From positions 1 through 8,219 of the forward strand of contig JAJYCM010000114.1 in the NCBI GenBank assembly GCA_021778375.1: a stretch of DNA of 8,219 bases, in the 5' to 3' direction. The notes under the pieces were generated by a model, which did not search any database, had not been told where the DNA came from, and worked only from the letters and a program-made list of their open reading frames with translations. The translations under genes and the position numbers were made by a program. Source of the stretch: Bacteroidota bacterium (GTDB lineage: Bacteria; Bacteroidota; Ignavibacteria; Ignavibacteriales; Ignavibacteriaceae). Below, one piece after another: positions 1 through 6,218 of this stretch (position 1 is its first letter; every line of letters starts with the position of its first letter).

Positions 1-761
1 TTTTCATCAACAACAGAAGTTATGCAGCCATTGTTTAGAATTTGTTTAGCTTCATAAAAAATCCACGGATTGCCTATAGCGCCGCGGGCAATCATAACAC
101 CGTCCGCACCGGTTTCGTTAAATGCTCTTTGTACGTCCTGAGGTGTAAGTACATTACCATTCACTACAACGGGGATTTTAACAACATCTTTGATTCGCGG
201 TATCCAATCCCAGTCGGCTTCGCCTTTGTGTCCCATTACTCTTGTTCTGCAATGAATAGTTAAAGCTTTGACCCCAACATCTTCCAACCGTTTCGCAACT
301 TCCAAGATTTGGATGTTATCGTTATCTATTCCAAGACGTGTTTTAACAGTAACAGGAAGAGAGACCGAATCAACAACTTCTTTAACTAATTTTTGCATAA
401 ACGGCGGATCCTTTAGCAATCCAGCGCCGGCGCCATGTGCAACAACATTTTTAACCCAGCAGCCTGCATTAATATCGATAAGATCGGGATTTTCTCTTTC
501 AGCAATTTTAGCTGCCGCAGCCATTGAGTCAATTCCACTGCCATAAATTTGTATACCAACGGGGCGTTCTTCTTCAATTATTTCTAATTTCTTATGAGTT
601 TTTTCAGATTTTCTTATCAAACCTTCTGAATTTACAAACTCCGTGTATACTACATCTGCGCCAAGTTCTTTACAAACCAAACGAAAAGAAACATCCGAGA
701 TATCTTCCATAGGAGCAAGAAGAACGGCTTTCTCAATATTTATTTTTCCAACTGAAAACAT
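1..761 (-). CDS. dusB: tRNA-dihydrouridine synthase, DusB family (C-terminus beyond window)
   Basis: This is an FMN- and NADPH-dependent enzyme that reduces uridines in the tRNA D-loop to dihydrouridine. I translated it by hand from the ATG at 761-759; 253 codons are visible and roughly the last 70-90 residues of a usual 320-340 aa protein lie off the left edge. Visible family landmarks are the N-terminal APMEDISD loop (residues 16-23, usually APMAGxTD), the catalytic-Cys region DINAGC (C101), GAGAGLL (110-116), VKTRLG with the FMN-contacting Lys (K140), TIHCRTR (168-174), VNGNV (200-204) and IARGAIGNPWIF (224-235). The Cys is followed by Trp, where most Dus proteins have Pro. The 89-bp gap to the upstream CDF gene holds a TATATTTG element, so the gene may have its own promoter. 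No Shine-Dalgarno is seen before the ATG. The family is certain; the B subfamily rests on overall motif resemblance. Confidence 0.93.
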   Translation of the reverse strand, partial: MFSVGKINIEKAVLLAPMEDISDVSFRLVCKELGADVVYTEFVNSEGLIRKSEKTHKKLEIIEEERPVGIQIYGSGIDSMAAAAKIAERENPDLIDINAGCWVKNVVAHGAGAGLLKDPPFMQKLVKEVVDSVSLPVTVKTRLGIDNDNIQILEVAKRLEDVGVKALTIHCRTRVMGHKGEADWDWIPRIKDVVKIPVVVNGNVLTPQDVQRAFNETGADGVMIARGAIGNPWIFYEAKQILNNGCITSVVDE

Positions 762-791
762 AAAATTACAATTAAATCATTTTTACTATTG

Positions 792-799
792 CAAATATA
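792..799 (-). promoter_or_regulatory. Candidate Bacteroidota-type -7 promoter element for dus
   Basis: On the minus strand this reads TATATTTG, an exact match to the TAnnTTTG -7 consensus of the Bacteroidota primary sigma factor. It lies 30 nt upstream of the dus start codon, in a gap between genes, which is a sensible place for a promoter. No convincing TTG/TTTG -33 element is seen about 20 nt further upstream, so this is half a promoter by sequence. In AT-rich DNA an 8-mer with six fixed bases also occurs by chance. Confidence 0.35.
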
Positions 800-850
800 A
801 CACTTTTCTTTTTATTGAGGTGGTAATTAAGCGAAAGAATGGGATTTTGA

Positions 851-1732
851 TCAGTCTTCTTTTTCCGGTTCAATATGAATGTGGACATCAATATTATCAA
901 AACTTTGATGAAGCTTTTGCTCAACTTCATGAGAAATTTCATGAGCTTTATCTATTGTTAAATTTTCCTTTACGTGAATATTCATTTCAATTAATGTTTG
1001 GGCGCCGGCACTTCGAATTTTTATATCGTGAGCTTTAACGACTGCCGGAATTTGAGAAGTTATTTCTTCAACTTTTTCCTTAATACCTTTTGGAGCCTTA
1101 TCTAAAAGAACATCAATAGCTCTCTTGCCCAGATTAAAGCTAATAAAAATCACAATCATCGCAACAAAAAATGCTGCAATCGAGTCTGCATATGTGAAGC
1201 TGAAATAAACACCGATTAGCCCGATAAAAACGACTAGGGAACTATAAACATCCGTTGAAAAGTGAAGTGCATCCGCTTCTATTGCCTGGCTATTATATTT
1301 AACGGCAACTTTCTTTAGCGCCCTTGATCGAGATATATCTATAATAATTGATAAAACTATAACTATATAGCTCCAAATATTAACTGTGATATGGATGTTT
1401 TCACCGAGTAATCTTTTTATTACTTCACCTATAATCCAGCCACAAGTAATTAATAGGAGTAGCGTTTCAAAAAGCGCAGAAAAATTTTCAATTTTGCCAT
1501 GGCCGAAATTATGGTCTTCATCGGCGGGTTTACTAGAGAATCTTACCGCATAGTAAGTCATAAGTGCAGCAATTAAATCCAAGCCTGAGTGAGCAGCTTC
1601 GGATAATATTCCCAGACTGTTGGTGGTCAGTCCAATAATTAATTTAGATGAAGTCAAAAAAATGGCAGCAATTACCGACCAATATGTTACCCGGTTTTTT
1701 TCTTTATTTTCAATAGACTTATTGTATTCCAT
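851..1732 (-). CDS. Cation diffusion facilitator (CDF) family metal efflux transporter
   Basis: The predicted protein (293 aa, full length for the family) is an inner-membrane proton/divalent-cation antiporter that exports Zn2+ and related metals. The N-terminal ~205 residues hold hydrophobic segments at about 15-37, 48-64, 84-105, 118-132, 163-178 and 182-202, matching the six-helix CDF core. The transport-site motifs are HSGLD in helix 2 (H48, D52) and HFSTD in helix 5 (H157, D161). This H-D/H-D quartet is the arrangement typical of zinc/cadmium members, as opposed to the D-D/H-D of YiiP. DEDHNFGHGKIE (71-82) is the conserved loop after helix 2. From about 210 a cytoplasmic ferredoxin-like domain follows, with metal-binding candidates H235, H253 and HIHIE near the end (H284, H286). 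The start ATG has only a weak AAAAGA purine run upstream. It is separated by 59 bp from the capA-like gene and by 89 bp from dus. The family is certain; the substrate is inferred. Confidence 0.93.
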   Translation of the reverse strand: MEYNKSIENKEKNRVTYWSVIAAIFLTSSKLIIGLTTNSLGILSEAAHSGLDLIAALMTYYAVRFSSKPADEDHNFGHGKIENFSALFETLLLLITCGWIIGEVIKRLLGENIHITVNIWSYIVIVLSIIIDISRSRALKKVAVKYNSQAIEADALHFSTDVYSSLVVFIGLIGVYFSFTYADSIAAFFVAMIVIFISFNLGKRAIDVLLDKAPKGIKEKVEEITSQIPAVVKAHDIKIRSAGAQTLIEMNIHVKENLTIDKAHEISHEVEQKLHQSFDNIDVHIHIEPEKED

Positions 1733-1791
1733 AGAAATCTTTTGGTGAATTAGACTAAATATAAGATTTTATTTCGAAATGATAAATTGCT

Positions 1792-2964
1792 TTAATATCC
1801 GGGAATTTTTTCAAGCGATATTTTTTTCGTAAACAGAGACAAAATATTTTTTGTATCCTGAAAAGCTTGGCGCATTTTCAATAAGTCTGAACCTGTTAAA
1901 TATTTGGGGATATTATTTCCAAAGGCTTCTTGTGAAGGTAAAATGATATATTGATTTCCGATAGAGGTTTTACCTTTGAATACCCACGTAGGTAAATATT
2001 CGACATTCGATATTCGCATAGAATTAGTAGAAAAATTCTTTGTAATATTTAAAGTCAAAATTACTCCTGCATCAGAATATCTCCATCTCTGGTTAGAAAT
2101 AAAATTACCAAGGGAATATGCGACGAAACCAGTATCCATATTTGGTTCGGTAGTTTTAAAATAATTTACGGGTTCAATAACGTGCGGATGTCCTCCAATT
2201 ATTATATCTGCACCGGCTCTAATTGCGGCGGCAACAATGTTTTTTTGATATTCTACAGGGACCCTTTTATATTCTACTCCAAAATGGAAATGAAGAAGGA
2301 CGACATCGGCGCTATCCAAACGCGCTTTAGCAATATCTTGACGAATCAAATTTGTATCTATAATATTTATAAGATAAGATTTTCCGGAAGGAACTTTATT
2401 CCCATTTATTCCGTATGTGTACGCAAGAAAAGCCACCTTAATTCCTTTAATATTAAAGATGCGAATTGAGTCTCTGTCTTTTTGTGATACAAAAGTCCCA
2501 TTATAACATAAACGATTTTTGTTCAGCTCCCGGATAGTCCGCAAGACACCTTCTGTACCTCGATCAAAAGCATGATTATTAGCAGTAGAAATTAATTTAA
2601 AACCTGCATATTTAATTGCAGAAATGAATTCATCAGGAGAATTAAACATCGGATAACCGGAATAACCTTCGGATCTTCCCGCTGTTACGGTTTCCAAATT
2701 ACCAAAGGCAAAATCCGGTTCTTTAATAAATTTCTTTACAGAATCAAAAAATGGATTAAAATTAAAACTGTCGGCGGATACTTTTGCATAGTCTGATTCA
2801 ATAGTATGGCACATCAAATCGCCAACGGCAGAAATAGAAATCGTAACTAAAGAATCCGAATATATTTTTTTTGAGTTAGTTGATTTACTACTTGCAGAAT
2901 TAACAAAAAGACTAAAGAAAGATAAAATGATGAAAAGAAATAAAACCGGAAATTTTTTATTCAT
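1792..2964 (-). CDS. CapA/YwtB-type metallophosphatase family protein, exported
   Basis: This 390-residue protein has an N-terminal signal sequence (MNKK followed by a hydrophobic stretch to about residue 22, then SASS). It is therefore probably outside the inner membrane, either secreted or anchored. The calcineurin-like fold of the CapA family (PGA_cap) is shown by AVGDLM (46-51, metal ligand D49), FGNLETV (87-93, E91), TANNHAFDRG (127-136, N130/H131), LLHFHFGVEY (223-232, H225/H227), GGHPHVIEP (257-265, H259/H261) and YSLGNF (283-288). These supply the usual set of metal-binding residues. Named members take part in poly-gamma-glutamate or capsule synthesis, but many homologues are solitary, as here, with no PgsB/PgsC-like neighbours in view, so a capsule role is not supported. 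The true substrate is unknown. The start codon lies 7 nt after a terminator-like hairpin and has no Shine-Dalgarno. The signal peptide supports this start, and no alternative in-frame start lies between it and the upstream stop. Confidence 0.88.
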   Translation of the reverse strand: MNKKFPVLFLFIILSFFSLFVNSASSKSTNSKKIYSDSLVTISISAVGDLMCHTIESDYAKVSADSFNFNPFFDSVKKFIKEPDFAFGNLETVTAGRSEGYSGYPMFNSPDEFISAIKYAGFKLISTANNHAFDRGTEGVLRTIRELNKNRLCYNGTFVSQKDRDSIRIFNIKGIKVAFLAYTYGINGNKVPSGKSYLINIIDTNLIRQDIAKARLDSADVVLLHFHFGVEYKRVPVEYQKNIVAAAIRAGADIIIGGHPHVIEPVNYFKTTEPNMDTGFVAYSLGNFISNQRWRYSDAGVILTLNITKNFSTNSMRISNVEYLPTWVFKGKTSIGNQYIILPSQEAFGNNIPKYLTGSDLLKMRQAFQDTKNILSLFTKKISLEKIPGY

Positions 2965-2999
2965 AAAAAATAAGGCTGAATTAAATTTAATTCAGCCTT
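2965..2999 (-). terminator. Rho-independent terminator after the histone-like gene
   Basis: Positions 2972-2999 form a perfect 28-nt palindrome with half-site AAGGCTGAATTAAA. On the minus strand the stem is followed by A and then six T residues (2965-2970), a classical intrinsic terminator. There is no T-run on the other side, so it works in the minus direction only. It lies 14 nt beyond the histone-like gene, ending the bioY to Fe-S protein to histone-like unit. Its T-run ends directly at the ATG of the capA-like gene. Confidence 0.85.
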
Positions 3000-3013
3000 C
3001 GTTATAAACAGGA

Positions 3014-3205
3014 TTATGATTTGCTAGCTTTTCTTTGAGATTTGACTTCCTGGACATCTTTACGAACTTCCTGGGCGTGTTTTCTCAAATCGCTAAGACC
3101 TTTGCGTAGACGCGTACCTGCAGCAGCTTGTCCCTTCTCGTAGAATTTTTCAAAATCTGCTTCCAGGGTTTTTACTGCTTGAACTAAGTCTTCAAATTTA
3201 CTCAT
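3014..3205 (-). CDS. Histone H1-like (Hc1-type) small DNA-binding protein
   Basis: This is a 63-residue, almost wholly helical, highly charged protein (15 Lys/Arg, 10 Asp/Glu, no Cys or Trp). The pattern FEDLVQAVKTLEADFEKFY followed by AAAGTRLRKGLSDLRK (27-42) resembles the conserved core of the short histone H1-like proteins of Bacteroidota and relatives (Hc1 family, named after chlamydial HctA). Unlike chlamydial Hc1, it lacks a long Lys/Ala-rich tail; only QRKASKS remains, which is usual for the short Bacteroidota forms. The expected role is nucleoid binding, though the function of these short forms is poorly tested. It has the best Shine-Dalgarno site in the window (AGGAGG, 6 nt before the ATG), which fixes the start and suggests high expression. 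It begins 33 bp after the Fe-S protein gene and is followed by a strong terminator, so it may be co-transcribed or driven from a promoter inside the upstream gene. Confidence 0.75.
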   Translation of the reverse strand: MSKFEDLVQAVKTLEADFEKFYEKGQAAAGTRLRKGLSDLRKHAQEVRKDVQEVKSQRKASKS

Positions 3206-3211
3206 AGGATA

Positions 3212-3217
3212 CCTCCT
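3212..3217 (-). promoter_or_regulatory. Strong Shine-Dalgarno of the histone-like gene
   Basis: The minus strand reads AGGAGG with a 6-nt spacer to the ATG. It is a full consensus ribosome binding site, in contrast to dus, the CDF gene and the capA-like gene, which show none or only weak purine runs. It supports the chosen start and high translation of this small gene. Confidence 0.8.
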
Positions 3218-3238
3218 AAATTTAGTTTATAGAAATGA

Positions 3239-5239
3239 TTAGTTAGAATTCTCAAAAATAATTTCCGCAATATCTTTTACATGCACTTCGTCAATTTTCT
3301 CAAAATGTTTAACTCCATCGGTCATCATAGTCATACAGAACGGGCAGGCAGAAGCAATTGTGGATACTTCTGTTTCAAGGGCTTCGCGTGTTCTTTCAAT
3401 ATTGATTCTACCCCCCTCTTCGTCTTCTAAGAACATTCTTCCGCCGCCGCCGCCGCAACAAAATCCTTTACTCTTATTTCGATTCATTTCAACAATTTCC
3501 AGCCCTTTTATTTTTCCTAATGAAAGACGGGGCGAATCATAAACTCCGTTATATCTTCCAAGATAACATGAATCGTGATAAGTGACTTTCTTTACTGATG
3601 CATCATCTTTAAGTTTAATTTTATCTTCGCTCAATAATTCATTTAAGAACTCCGTATGATGGAGCACTTCAAAATTTCCGCCGAATTGTTTATACTCATT
3701 TTTAATCGAATGAAAGCAATGCGGACAGGCAGTAACAATTTTTTTTACGCCGTAATTGTTTAGCGTTTCTATGTTTTCTTTCATCAACATCTGGGCGAGG
3801 TATTCATTACCGAGCCTGCGAGCTGTGTCGCCGTTACATTTTTCTTCAGTACCTAAAATCCTAAAATTGATATTTGCTTTCTGCATTAGGGAAGCAAATG
3901 CTTTAGTAACTTTTTTATAGCGTTCATCAAAAGAACCGGCGCATCCGACCCAGAAAAGAATATCACCGTTGGGATCTTCAGCCATTGTTTTGATGTTCAT
4001 TCCTTCTGCCCAAGCGGCACGGTCGGATTGGTTAAAAGCCCAGGGAGTATAGTTAGTTTCAAGGCTTTTGAAGACATTATTTAAGTTAGAAGGGAATTGA
4101 GATTCAGTCAGCACTAAATCGCGTCGCATATCTACGATAGAATCAACATGTTCTATCATTACCGGACATTCTTGAACGCAAGCCATACAAGTTGTGCATT
4201 CCCAAAGTTCTTTATCCGTAATATAATCATGGACTAAAGTTTTACCGAAAATTTCTTCGTCAGTTTTATTTTCTATGAGAAACGGGGCTTTTTCTTCAAC
4301 TCTATGCCTTATATCTACGATTATTTTTCTTGGCGACAAAGATTTTCCAACGGTAGCTGCGGGACATACTGAAAAGCACCTTCCGCATTGAGTACAAGAA
4401 TATCCGTCAAGAATTTGCTTCCAAGAAAACTGTTCAATATCGGCAGCGCCAAAAACTTCAACGCTCTCATCTTCAAGATTGAGAGGTTTAATTGTGTTTC
4501 TCAAGGGATCAAGGTTTGCAAAGAAAGTATTCGGGATAGAAGTCAAGACGTGAAGATGCTTTGAAAACGGTAAGTAATTTAGAAATGTTAATACGATTAT
4601 TACGTGCATCCACCAAAATATTTCAAAAAATGTTACTGCATTTGTGGGATGATTTGAATAAAATAGCGGACTGAGAATAGCGGATATGGGTCTTACTTCA
4701 TAATTCTTTAAAACAAAATTATGACTTGCAATCAAAGAAATATTTTCACCAAACATCCCTATTACTACAAACATTATTAACAACAGAATTATCGTGGCAT
4801 CAATCTTTTCAGCCTTACCAACTTCGAGACGAGGAATATGAATAACATAGCGGCGATATAGGGCATATAATACTGAAAGAATGACCAACAAGCCCATAAC
4901 ATCTTCAATAATCGTTATTACTGAATAAACCGGTCCTAAAAATTGAAATGAAAAAGGCGAATAAAAGCCTTGGATAAATGCTTCAAGGACAGCAAAAAGG
5001 AAAAGTACAAATCCCCAAAAAATAAAGAAATGAAGAATTCCGGCTTTAATATCCCGAAGTAGTTTTTTTTGAAGAAAAGCGATTACCCAAACGTTCTTTA
5101 ATCTTTTGCCAATATTATCAAAACGGTAATCTTTTTTCTTACCGGCTGTTAAGTTTTTAATAATTTTATTTGAGTTGTAAATGAAAAAACTTATTGCCGA
5201 TATAAAAACTAAAATGAAAATAATGTTTTTTAAATCCAT
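3239..5239 (-). CDS. Membrane Fe-S oxidoreductase (HdrD-like; probable ETF:menaquinone oxidoreductase)
   Basis: This 666-residue fusion has a membrane part (hydrophobic segments at about 5-20, 66-90, 104-127, 147-167 and 203-222, with candidate heme-ligand histidines H70, H173 and H212) resembling the cytochrome b-type NarI/HdrE domain. A soluble part follows. It holds two 4Fe-4S motifs, C282-C285-C288-C292 and C348-C351-C354-C358, then two CCG-type domains: C433/C468/C505-C508, and C558/C594-C595/C632-C635 with a run of five Gly after C595. This order is that of the heterodisulfide-reductase-related proteins proposed to carry electrons from ETF to menaquinone during fatty-acid oxidation. The first CCG domain has CN rather than CC at 468, which I believe is normal in this group. 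An acyl-CoA dehydrogenase lies just across the divergent intergenic region, which fits this role, but etfAB are not in view. A lactate- or glycolate-oxidase-like partner is an alternative. The gene starts 42 bp after bioY, probably in one transcript. Confidence 0.88.
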   Translation of the reverse strand: MDLKNIIFILVFISAISFFIYNSNKIIKNLTAGKKKDYRFDNIGKRLKNVWVIAFLQKKLLRDIKAGILHFFIFWGFVLFLFAVLEAFIQGFYSPFSFQFLGPVYSVITIIEDVMGLLVILSVLYALYRRYVIHIPRLEVGKAEKIDATIILLLIMFVVIGMFGENISLIASHNFVLKNYEVRPISAILSPLFYSNHPTNAVTFFEIFWWMHVIIVLTFLNYLPFSKHLHVLTSIPNTFFANLDPLRNTIKPLNLEDESVEVFGAADIEQFSWKQILDGYSCTQCGRCFSVCPAATVGKSLSPRKIIVDIRHRVEEKAPFLIENKTDEEIFGKTLVHDYITDKELWECTTCMACVQECPVMIEHVDSIVDMRRDLVLTESQFPSNLNNVFKSLETNYTPWAFNQSDRAAWAEGMNIKTMAEDPNGDILFWVGCAGSFDERYKKVTKAFASLMQKANINFRILGTEEKCNGDTARRLGNEYLAQMLMKENIETLNNYGVKKIVTACPHCFHSIKNEYKQFGGNFEVLHHTEFLNELLSEDKIKLKDDASVKKVTYHDSCYLGRYNGVYDSPRLSLGKIKGLEIVEMNRNKSKGFCCGGGGGRMFLEDEEGGRINIERTREALETEVSTIASACPFCMTMMTDGVKHFEKIDEVHVKDIAEIIFENSN

Positions 5240-5281
5240 CGGGAGAGATATTCCTTCAGTAAAAGTTTAATGAACTCAAAA

Positions 5282-5869
5282 TTACTTAGATGTACCCGGA
5301 TTTTTTCTTAAGATTCCGAAATAAATATTGACACCGATAAAAACTTTAACCATTTCCCAGATTAAAAACGGAATAACGCCAACTTCAAATGCCAGCGAAA
5401 TATTTTTCAAATAAAAGGTACCGAGGTAAATCGAACCGGTTAATAAAATCACCGAATTTCCAATAAACATAGAAATAAGGACCCAGAAATAGGACTTATT
5501 TATTTTGGTCAGATAACCAGTTGTAAAAGCTGCCGCAGGGAAAGCTAATAAATACCCTCCAGTAGGACCGAACAAACGAGCAAACCCAATTGTCGCATCA
5601 GGTACTTGAGCAAACACCGGGAGGCCTAAACAACCGGCTAATAAATAAATAACTTGACTGTAAAATCCTTTTTTAGCTCCTAGGAAAGCACCTGATAAAA
5701 CTACCACCATAGTTTGAAGTGTAAAGGGAACAGGTTTAAAAGGAATAGTAATTTGTGAAGCAATTGCAGTTAAAAAAGTAAATGATAAAATCCAAAAAGC
5801 TTGAGAAACGCTAAGAATTGAAATCAAATTTAAAAACTTATTTTTTGCTATGTTTTCTTTGTAGGCCAT
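5282..5869 (-). CDS. bioY: BioY biotin transporter S-component
   Basis: BioY is the integral-membrane substrate-binding subunit of ECF-type biotin uptake. The protein has 195 residues, the usual length, and is mostly hydrophobic. Family landmarks are PFKPVPFTLQTM (43-54), GAFLGAKKG (60-68), the Gly-rich YLLAGCLGLPVFA (75-87), FGPTGGYLLAF (100-110) and, near the C-terminus, P167 with E172 and K175 of the conserved P-x4-E-x2-K pattern. No EcfA/EcfT (BioM/BioN) genes are beside it, so it either uses a shared energising module encoded elsewhere or works alone, as reported for some solitary BioY proteins. The start is supported by GAGGAA 5 nt upstream. It is the first gene of the minus-strand unit, and a biotin-operator-like inverted repeat lies about 60-90 nt upstream, suggesting biotin-dependent repression. 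Possible chromosomal logic: biotin for acyl-CoA carboxylases near acyl-CoA oxidation genes (inference). Confidence 0.93.
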   Translation of the reverse strand: MAYKENIAKNKFLNLISILSVSQAFWILSFTFLTAIASQITIPFKPVPFTLQTMVVVLSGAFLGAKKGFYSQVIYLLAGCLGLPVFAQVPDATIGFARLFGPTGGYLLAFPAAAFTTGYLTKINKSYFWVLISMFIGNSVILLTGSIYLGTFYLKNISLAFEVGVIPFLIWEMVKVFIGVNIYFGILRKNPGTSK

Positions 5870-5874
5870 ATAAA

Positions 5875-5880
5875 TTCCTC
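5875..5880 (-). promoter_or_regulatory. Shine-Dalgarno of bioY
   Basis: The minus strand reads GAGGAA with a 5-nt spacer to the ATG at 5869. It is a good ribosome binding site and decides the bioY start. Confidence 0.6.
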
Positions 5881-5926
5881 GTCAGAGATTTTAAGATTTA
5901 TTATTATTTAGAAATAAAGAATTTTA

Positions 5927-5961
5927 TTGTTTAAAATGGATTCTTAACATCGTTTAAGCAA
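5927..5961 (-). promoter_or_regulatory. Candidate BirA-type biotin operator upstream of bioY
   Basis: The arms TTGTTTAAA (5927-5935) and TTTAAGCAA (5953-5961) are inverted repeats matching at 8 of 9 positions, separated by 17 nt. Known BirA operators have the form TTGTnAACC - 14 to 16 nt - GGTTnACAA, so the TTG ends, AT-rich arms and overall size (35 versus about 34 bp) agree. The inner CC/GG bases and the exact spacer do not. Its place 58-92 nt before the bioY ATG, overlapping a possible -35 (TTGCTT), is where such an operator would be expected. The assignment depends on context, as the arm match is imperfect and the DNA is AT-rich. Confidence 0.35.
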
Positions 5962-5992
5962 CTTCAGAATAGAAGCAATCTTATGAAAATTG

Positions 5993-6013
5993 TTAGTTTA
6001 GACGTAAAACTAA
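5993..6013. repeat. Inverted repeat, possible regulator binding site
   Basis: Perfect 7-bp arms TTAGTTT and AAACTAA flank a 7-nt spacer (AGACGTA), giving a 21-bp palindrome-like site. No T-run follows on either strand, so it does not look like a terminator, and its midpoint lies about 215 bp before the acyl-CoA dehydrogenase start. The size suits a dimeric repressor, such as a TetR-family regulator of fatty-acid oxidation genes, but I cannot name one. Confidence 0.3.
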
Positions 6014-6087
6014 TCGGTCTCACTTTCAAATATGCTTATTACTTAAAGAAAAGTCAAGAATATGATAAATTTTTGAATTTTTAAAAT

Positions 6088-6107
6088 TTGTGCCCTTTTG
6101 AGCACAA
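6088..6107. repeat. Inverted repeat upstream of the acyl-CoA dehydrogenase gene
   Basis: Perfect 6-bp arms TTGTGC and GCACAA flank an 8-nt centre in which the second and seventh bases also pair. An A-run follows on the plus strand and only a broken T/A stretch on the minus strand, so it is a poor terminator for either direction, and no gene ends here. An operator or a leader hairpin of the plus-strand transcript is more likely. The regulator is unknown. Confidence 0.3.
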
Positions 6108-6218
6108 TTAAAAAAAACTTTTGTACAAATAAGATAAGATTGCATCTTCCATTGTTGATTTTCTTTGTTTTAATAAACGGTTTGATTATTTTTTCACTTG
6201 CAGAAAGAGAGAAATACA

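Larger units (their letters stand above)
5870..6218. other. Divergent intergenic control region between bioY and the acyl-CoA dehydrogenase gene
   Basis: This 349-bp, strongly AT-rich stretch separates the two divergent transcription units and should hold both promoters. I see three separate inverted repeats (5927-5961, 5993-6013, 6088-6107), described individually, and a possible small hairpin at about 5917-5945 inside the likely bioY leader. I could not settle on a -35/-10 or TAnnTTTG promoter for either gene: TTGCTT on the minus strand (5961-5956) is a possible bioY -35, and TAAGAT (6130-6135, repeated at 6135-6140) a possible plus-strand -10 without a good -35. There is no tRNA, riboswitch-like or longer coding signal. 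A 33-codon ORF at 5983-6084 has no ribosome binding site and is not called a gene. Confidence 0.6.

Noticed and set aside
42..712. Three overlapping plus-strand ORFs opposite the dus gene
   Set aside because: They are antisense shadows of a clear tRNA-dihydrouridine synthase on the minus strand and have no family resemblance.
643..1038. 131-codon plus-strand ORF
   Set aside because: It runs antisense across the start of dus, the intergenic gap and the end of the CDF gene; no recognisable protein features and no ribosome binding site.
1749..1775. TATATTTA element upstream of the CDF gene as a promoter
   Set aside because: It misses the final G of TAnnTTTG and has no -33 partner; too weak to list as a feature.
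1792..2964. Capsule or poly-gamma-glutamate synthesis locus
   Set aside because: Only the CapA-like protein is present, with no PgsB/PgsC-type synthetase or glycosyltransferases nearby, so a polymer locus is not supported.
3441..3455. (CCG)5 trinucleotide repeat
   Set aside because: It encodes the run of five Gly after the double Cys of the CCG domain, where Gly-rich sequence is normal; slippage would be in frame and is not evidence of phase variation.
5917..5945. Possible bulged hairpin in the bioY leader (AAGAATTTTA paired with TAAAAT plus ATTCTT)
   Set aside because: The stem is almost all A-T with a 4-nt bulge, expected by chance in such AT-rich DNA, and overlaps the better inverted repeat at 5927-5961.
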